A stretch of 64,000 bases of DNA from Marinihelvus sp963695135 (GTDB lineage: Bacteria > Pseudomonadota > Gammaproteobacteria > Xanthomonadales > SZUA-36): the NCBI GenBank assembly GCA_963695135.1, contig CAVOGA010000001.1:620001-684000 (forward strand), read 5' to 3'. The notes below the pieces were generated by a model. That model was not told the origin of the DNA. It did no database searches and was given only the letters and a program-made list of their open reading frames with translations. Made by a program: the position numbers and the translations under genes. Positions 59,397 through 64,000 of the stretch are shown here, in pieces; position 1 is the first letter of the stretch, and every line of letters starts with the position of its first letter.

Positions 59397-60452
59397 ATGC
59401 ACCTGGGCTTAAAAACGCTGCGGGCATTTCTGCTCGAGCACGCGGACGCGTCGCAGCTGGTGCTGGCGGTCGTGGTCGCGACGGAGGGGTCCACCTACCG
59501 CAAGCCGGGCGCGATGATGCTGATCGGGCCCGACGGTGATTATGCGGGACTGGTGTCCGGCGGTTGCCTGGAGGGCGATCTCACTGAACGCGCCCGGGAA
59601 GTGCTGTCCAGCGGTGAGCCGCTGCGGGTGCACTACGACCTGAAGGATGATGACCTGCTGTTTGGCCTGGGCCTGGGCTGCGGCGGAGCCGTGGACCTCC
59701 TGCTGCTGCGCCTGGATGCGGCGCGGCAGTTTGCGCCGCTGGGCAGCCTGTTCGAAGCCCTGGACGCGGGAGAACACTGTCAACTGGCGCTGGTCTGTGA
59801 CAGCACGGATAAGAGCCTGCCGGTCGGCAGCACAGCCCTGTTCAGCAGTGGCGCAATCCGCACCGGGCCGGCGCCGATTCTTGATCGCCTGCGCCGCGGC
59901 GCGCCCGGCCCGGCCCGCGCGCGGCGGGAGGTGCTGGAAAGTCCGCAGGGGTCGGCCGGGCTGCTGGTCATCGGTATCGCACCCAGCCCGCATGTGCTGG
60001 TCTGCGGGGCCGGTCCGGACGCGGTGCCGCTGGTCAGCCAGGTGCTGGCCCTTGGCTGGGACTGCACCGTTGCCGATCACCGTGAAAACTTTGCTGATCC
60101 GACCCGTTTCCCCCCTGGCGCACAGATGTTGTGCCAGCGGCCGAAGGCACTTTCCGGTCACGCGATCCTCGAGCGCATTGATGCCGCCGTGATCATGACC
60201 CATCACGTCGGTCACGATGCGGACTACCTGCGCGCCTTCCGGGAGAAACCGCCGGCTTACCTGGGTTTGCTGGGACCGAAGGCGCGGCGCGACCGGCTCA
60301 TCGAGGAAACCGGCTCCCAGGCGCTGGCGATTCACGGTCCGGCGGGCCTTGATATCGGGGCGGAGCTGCCGGAGGCCATTGCCCTGGCCATCATGGCCGA
60401 GATGCACGCGGTCCTGGCCGGCCGCCAGGGCGGACCACTGATTGATGTCTGA
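59397..60452 (+). CDS. xdhC: XdhC family protein (molybdenum cofactor insertion/maturation)
   Basis: A 351-residue protein with an N-terminal XdhC/CoxI domain (LVLAVVVATEGSTYRKPGAMMLIG, GLVSGGCLEGDL) and a C-terminal Rossmann-like domain (HVLVCGAGPDAVPLVSQVLALGWDCTVADHR) plus MTHHVGHDADYLRAF and LGLLGPKARRDRLI. XdhC binds the Mo cofactor and passes it to xanthine dehydrogenase-type enzymes. ATG at 59397. It is 8 bases before the MocA-like gene, but no molybdoenzyme subunit lies in the window. Confidence 0.9.
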   Translation: MHLGLKTLRAFLLEHADASQLVLAVVVATEGSTYRKPGAMMLIGPDGDYAGLVSGGCLEGDLTERAREVLSSGEPLRVHYDLKDDDLLFGLGLGCGGAVDLLLLRLDAARQFAPLGSLFEALDAGEHCQLALVCDSTDKSLPVGSTALFSSGAIRTGPAPILDRLRRGAPGPARARREVLESPQGSAGLLVIGIAPSPHVLVCGAGPDAVPLVSQVLALGWDCTVADHRENFADPTRFPPGAQMLCQRPKALSGHAILERIDAAVIMTHHVGHDADYLRAFREKPPAYLGLLGPKARRDRLIEETGSQALAIHGPAGLDIGAELPEAIALAIMAEMHAVLAGRQGGPLIDV

Positions 60453-60460
60453 AGCGGCCC

Positions 60461-61066
60461 GTGTATGAACTGCATGCCATCCTGCTCGCTGCCGGGGGCT
60501 CTTCCCGCCTCGGCCGGGCCAAGCAGCTGCTGGAGTTCCGCGGCGAGAGCCTGGTGCGCCGCGCCGCCGGACAGCTGCTCAAGCTCACCCCGCGCGTTAC
60601 CGTCATCACCGGCGCCTGCGCCGGGGAGGTGGCGAGAGCACTGGACGGGCTGGAATTGGACGGACTAACACCGGAACTGTGTTTCAACGAGCGCTGGCGG
60701 GAGGGCATGGGCACGTCGATCGCGCTCGCAATGACCTGTGTGGAGCCGGGTACGCGGGCGGTGTTGATCATGCTCTGTGACCAGTACCTGCTGGACGGTG
60801 ATGACCTCGCCCGGCTGCTGGGCGCCTGGCGTCAACAAGCCGGGCGTATTGCCGCGGCGCGCTGGGGCGATTCCATCGGTCCCCCGGCGATTTTCCCCGG
60901 CGCTTATTTCAGCGAACTGGCCCGGCTCAGCGGCGACCTCGGTGCGCGGCGGCTGCTGGTGGAGCAGCGCGCCGGGACCCGCTTCGTGGATATGCCCCAT
61001 GCCGCCTTTGACGTGGATACCGCGGAGGATCTGGCGCGCCTGGAAGGCTTGCGGCAGCGGGACTAG
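60461..61066 (+). CDS. mocA: molybdenum cofactor cytidylyltransferase MocA-like
   Basis: A 201-residue nucleotidyltransferase of the MobA-like NTP_transf_3 family. The NTP-binding HAILLAAGGSSRLGRAKQLLEFRGESLVRRA and DIPHAAFDVDTAEDLARLEG-like C-terminus (PHAAFDVDTAEDL) are visible. MocA adds CMP to Mo-molybdopterin, giving the MCD form used by xanthine dehydrogenase-type enzymes. The pairing with XdhC supports this rather than MobA. The start is GTG at 60461. It overlaps the convergent S9 peptidase gene by 4 bases. Confidence 0.85.
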   Translation: MYELHAILLAAGGSSRLGRAKQLLEFRGESLVRRAAGQLLKLTPRVTVITGACAGEVARALDGLELDGLTPELCFNERWREGMGTSIALAMTCVEPGTRAVLIMLCDQYLLDGDDLARLLGAWRQQAGRIAAARWGDSIGPPAIFPGAYFSELARLSGDLGARRLLVEQRAGTRFVDMPHAAFDVDTAEDLARLEGLRQRD

Positions 61067-63123
61067 GGTCCCAGCAGGTAGCGTTGCAGGAACAGGTAGG
61101 TCACCTGCTGGTACACATCCCGGTTTTCCTTCTTCTCGTAGCCATGCCCCTCGTTCAGCGCGTTCAGGTACCAGACGGTCTGGCCCCGGGCGCGCAGCGC
61201 GGCAACCATCTGTTCCGATTCACTGACCGGCACCACCGGATCGTTCTGGCCCTGGACGATGAGCAGGGGAATGCTGATCCGGTCAACGTTATTCAGGGGG
61301 CTTATCGATTCCAGGAAGGCGCGCATTTCCGGATCGCGCTCGTCACCGTATTCGAAGCGACGCAGGTCGCGACGGAAATCAGCCGTGTTTTCCAGGTAGC
61401 TCACGAAGTTGCTGATCCCCGCCCGGTCCACGGCGCCGACCAGCCGGTCGCTGTAATGCACCGCGCTGGCAAGGGCCATGTAGCCGCCATAGCTGGCGCC
61501 GAAAACGGCGACGCGGGTTTCGTCCAGATCATCCTGCGTGGCAATCCAGTCGAGCAGGGCGCCAATATCGCGCACGGCGCTCTCCCGTTGCCGGCCGTCA
61601 TCAAGGGACAGGTAGCCGCCTCCATAGCCCAGCGAGCCGCGGACATTCGGCGCCAGCACGGCCACCCCCATGTCACTGGCCCACATCTGCACCGTCGCAT
61701 TGAAGTCCGGGCGGAACTGGCTTTCCGGGCCGCCGTGGATGTAGATCACGACCGGGTGCGGGCCGCGGCCGCGCGGCCGGTAAATAAACAGCGGAATATT
61801 CAGCACGCTGTCCGGCAGCAGCCCCGGCGCGGGAAAACTGCCCAGGGCCGGCACGACCAGGTCCCGCGCCCGCAGGTCGCCGACGCCGCCGGACGTCCAC
61901 TGCTTCGGCCGGCCGGGGTATGCGCCGAGTCTGCTGAGCGTGATCACGTAGACGTCCCCGGGCGAGGTTGGCGTGCTGATGGTCAGCGCCAGGCGCCTTC
62001 CGTCCGGGCTGAACTGCAGGTCGCTGGCTACGCCCACCGGAATGCCACTGGCTTCCCGGAAGCGGAAGCGGCGGGTATCAAACAGGTACAGCCGGCTGAG
62101 TCCGCTCTCATTGGTAAGAAAGGCGCCGCGGTGGCCGTCGGGTGAGAGCTCGACATCGGTGATGTCCCAGGCAATGTTGCTGTCGAGCCAGCGCACCTCG
62201 CCTGCCGGATCCAGCGGCGCCCAGCCAATTTCCGCCGCACGTCCCCGCTGGTTGCTCACGAAAAACACGCCCGTATCATCGGCATCAAAGGCCACCGCCA
62301 CGTTGCTGGTCTCAACACCGGGCATCCCGACGACTTCGCGCAGCGCGCCGGTCTCCAGGTCAAGCAGGTGAATGCGCGAGTCGGTGACGCCGCTGTACTG
62401 CTGCACCAGCAACAGGCGGTCATCGCGGCTGAAGGCGACCGGTTTCCACAGGGCCCCGTCATCCACGGCCAGGATCAGCCGCGCCTCCGCCGGGGCGTCG
62501 ATGGCCATCAGCCACAGGTCGTTGCCGGCCCCGTTGCGGCGCGTGGAACGAAACGCCAGTTGCCGGCCTGAGTAATCCCAGACCACCCGGTTGTTCAGGG
62601 CCCCGGGCGTATCGGTCAGCTGTCGCACCGCCCCGTCCTGCGGGTCAAGCAGGTAGATCTGGTCCAGGCCGCTGCCGCCATGGTCCATCGTGAAAGCCAG
62701 CAGCTCGCCGGCGTGCTGACGGACGACCTCCCGAACCGGTTCGGGCAGCCGGGTGAGCTGGGTCGGCACACCCCGGGCACGGTCGATGAGCTGAACCTGG
62801 TTGACCCCCTCGAAGCGGCTGCGCACGTACAGCTGCTTACCGTCGCCGGTCCAGGCGAGCATCGCGTTACTGCGCAGCTGCTGGAACAGGTCCAGGCGCT
62901 CTGCGAGCGCCGGCGGAATCGGTGGAATATCTTCGAGGATGAGTTGGCCGTCATTGGCCAGGCGCCGCTCAACGGCCCCGGCGGCCACGCTGGTGACCAT
63001 GAGGATGACCAGTGCCAGGCAGGAAATATGGCGCCGGGTGCTGACTCCAGGGGCGGGCCGGTCCGCCTGGCAGTACCGTGAGCCCTTAGCGGGGACGTGC
63101 TGCACGGTACTTTCCTGGTTCAT
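61063..63123 (-). CDS. exported S9 peptidase, dipeptidyl-peptidase/acylaminoacyl-peptidase type
   Basis: A 686-residue serine peptidase. A signal peptide at about 28-50 (CLALVILMVTSVAAGA) is preceded by a long polar start; a later ATG at residue 42 is possible. The middle is a seven-bladed beta-propeller with WD-like repeats (VVWDYSGRQLAFRSTRR and similar). The C-terminal hydrolase domain has VIYIHGGPESQF, the nucleophile VFGASYGGYMAL, Asp in VQGQNDPVVPVSES and His in NEGHGYEKKENR. It likely trims peptides in the periplasm. ATG at 63123. It is divergent from glmU. Confidence 0.9.
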   Translation of the reverse strand: MNQESTVQHVPAKGSRYCQADRPAPGVSTRRHISCLALVILMVTSVAAGAVERRLANDGQLILEDIPPIPPALAERLDLFQQLRSNAMLAWTGDGKQLYVRSRFEGVNQVQLIDRARGVPTQLTRLPEPVREVVRQHAGELLAFTMDHGGSGLDQIYLLDPQDGAVRQLTDTPGALNNRVVWDYSGRQLAFRSTRRNGAGNDLWLMAIDAPAEARLILAVDDGALWKPVAFSRDDRLLLVQQYSGVTDSRIHLLDLETGALREVVGMPGVETSNVAVAFDADDTGVFFVSNQRGRAAEIGWAPLDPAGEVRWLDSNIAWDITDVELSPDGHRGAFLTNESGLSRLYLFDTRRFRFREASGIPVGVASDLQFSPDGRRLALTISTPTSPGDVYVITLSRLGAYPGRPKQWTSGGVGDLRARDLVVPALGSFPAPGLLPDSVLNIPLFIYRPRGRGPHPVVIYIHGGPESQFRPDFNATVQMWASDMGVAVLAPNVRGSLGYGGGYLSLDDGRQRESAVRDIGALLDWIATQDDLDETRVAVFGASYGGYMALASAVHYSDRLVGAVDRAGISNFVSYLENTADFRRDLRRFEYGDERDPEMRAFLESISPLNNVDRISIPLLIVQGQNDPVVPVSESEQMVAALRARGQTVWYLNALNEGHGYEKKENRDVYQQVTYLFLQRYLLGP

Positions 63124-63196
63124 TCGCAGCGGCGGGCGCCCGGAGTTTGCCTGAATTGATGCGTCGCACAGCGTAGTGCCTCCCGGGACCAAGAGC

Positions 63197-63202
63197 TATA
63201 AT
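63197..63202 (+). promoter_or_regulatory. candidate -10 element for glmU
   Basis: TATAAT lies 20 bases before the glmU ATG in the 99-base gap between divergent S9 peptidase and glmU. The -35 region at 17-base spacing is poor (TAGTGC), so the promoter may be an activated one or the match is chance. Confidence 0.4.
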
Positions 63203-63222
63203 CCGTTGGGGGAGCACCAGCC

Positions 63223-64000
63223 ATGAATCCATTACACATCATCATACTGGCTGCGGGTGAAGGAACCCGCATGCGATCGCGTTTGCCCAAGGTGCTGCAC
63301 CCGGTAGGGGGGCGGCCGATGCTGGCGCACGTGCTGGACCGCGCCCGCGAACTGCAGCCGGCGGCACTGCACCTGGTGGTCAACCCGGAGGCGCAGGCGC
63401 TGACGGAGGCCATCAGCGGGGACGATATCCGCTGGGTGCCGCAGGCCGAACGGCTGGGAACCGGTCACGCGGTGATGCAGGCGATGCCGGAGATCCCCGA
63501 TAAGGCGGATGTGCTCGTGCTCTACGGGGACATTCCCCTGCTGGATGGCGACGCGCTGCGGGCCCTGCGCGAAGCACACGCCAGCGCGCTGACCCTGCTG
63601 ACGATGCGGCCCGCGAATCCTGCCGGCTACGGGCGCGTGGTTCGCGACCTGGCCGGCGCTATCACCGGCATCGTGGAAGAGCGGGATGCGGACGAGGCCA
63701 CGCGGGCCATCGGCGAGGTGAACACGGGCATTATCCTGGCAAGTGCCGCGGCCCTGCGCGGTTGGCTGGAAGGGCTGGACACGAACAACAGCCAGGGCGA
63801 GTACTACCTCACGGATGTGTTTGCCCTGGCGCGCCAGGCAGGGGTCGATATCGGCAGTGTCGTTGCCGCAGACGCGCAACGGCTGGAGGGCGCCAACGAC
63901 CGGGTACAGCTCGCGCAGCTCGAGGCCCGCTATCGCCGACTGCAGGCGGAGCGCCTGATGCGCGCGGGCGTCACGCTGCTGGACCCGGCGCGGACAGACC
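63223..64000 (+). CDS. glmU: bifunctional GlcNAc-1-P uridyltransferase / GlcN-1-P acetyltransferase, 3' truncated
   Basis: Makes UDP-GlcNAc for peptidoglycan and LPS. The visible 259 residues are the N-terminal uridyltransferase domain: HIIILAAGEGTRMRSRLPKVLHPVGGRPMLAHVLD (nucleotide loop and Lys), QAERLGTGHAVMQAMPEIPD, VLVLYGDIPLLDGDAL, GYGRVVRD, IVEERDAD, GEVNTGIIL and NNSQGEYYLTDVFALA. The left-handed beta-helix acetyltransferase part lies beyond the window end. ATG at 63223 follows GGGGGAGCACC. Confidence 0.97.
   Translation, partial: MNPLHIIILAAGEGTRMRSRLPKVLHPVGGRPMLAHVLDRARELQPAALHLVVNPEAQALTEAISGDDIRWVPQAERLGTGHAVMQAMPEIPDKADVLVLYGDIPLLDGDALRALREAHASALTLLTMRPANPAGYGRVVRDLAGAITGIVEERDADEATRAIGEVNTGIILASAAALRGWLEGLDTNNSQGEYYLTDVFALARQAGVDIGSVVAADAQRLEGANDRVQLAQLEARYRRLQAERLMRAGVTLLDPARTD

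Noticed and set aside
1..64000. tRNA, rRNA, CRISPR, insertion sequence or phage genes
   Set aside because: None of the intergenic gaps holds a cloverleaf-like sequence, repeat-spacer series, transposase or integrase.

Overview
The window reads as a chromosomal segment of a GC-rich gammaproteobacterium. The evidence is a gidB-parA-parB-atpIBEFHAGDC block, an rpmB-rpmG pair next to radC and dut, a long membrane-anchored AlgC-type mutase, a short-LID adenylate kinase, a pyrophosphate-type phosphofructokinase and a plant-type glutamate-cysteine ligase. Secreted S9 peptidases, a C-terminal domain shared by secreted proteins and an IPTL-CTERM-like tail would fit the Woeseiales / Wenzhouxiangella / Xanthomonadales neighbourhood. 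That placement is an inference from memory; no search was run. No tRNA, rRNA, CRISPR array, insertion sequence or phage gene was seen, and no gap between genes exceeds 300 bases.

Layout. 1-5.7 kb: a truncated PAP2/LssY-like membrane protein, a LON-domain protein, mpl, a small membrane protein and adk (minus strand), then pfp and cutA. 5.7-14 kb: dsbD and a TlpA-like thioredoxin, aroQ-accB-accC-prmA, a methyltransferase with an extra N-terminal domain and an LpxL-like acyltransferase. 14-24.6 kb: tdk, mutM, an orphan HyuA, rpmG/rpmB, radC, dut, algC and gshA. 24.7-31.9 kb: an oligopeptide ABC transporter operon with two substrate-binding proteins. 31.9-42.98 kb: a lipoprotein, rsmG, parA, parB, an OsmC protein and the complete ATP synthase operon.

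43-63.2 kb: about 20 kb lies between atpC and glmU, which are usually close neighbours in gammaproteobacteria. It holds an IPTL-CTERM-like exported protein, purU, a cyclophilin fused to a second secreted domain, a DUF5706/Pycsar-effector-like membrane protein, two S9 peptidases, a cytochrome c, and a cluster of amide/ureide-type hydrolases (nitrilase fold, amidohydrolase, isochorismatase fold, two PuuE-type deacetylases). It also holds YceI, a DUF4920-like protein, a DMT transporter, carbonic anhydrase, a GDSL hydrolase, an isoprenylcysteine-methyltransferase-like protein and an XdhC-MocA pair. glmU starts at 63223 and runs off the window.

The most important caution concerns reading frames. 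Between about 27.5 and 32.8 kb nearly every gene (oppA2, oppC, oppD, oppF, a lipoprotein, rsmG) is broken by single-base frame changes, mostly +1. The same signature recurs at 48.66-48.76 kb (a PtrB-like peptidase) and probably at 53.76-53.79 kb. The protein sequence is well conserved on both sides of each break, so consensus error is more likely than gene decay.

The biologically most interesting items are an AtpB with a roughly 60-residue hydrophobic insertion, the orphan Pycsar-effector-like protein, the amide-hydrolase cluster with a Cys-less nitrilase homologue, the duplicated sensor domain of DsbD, and a palindrome over the presumed atp promoter.
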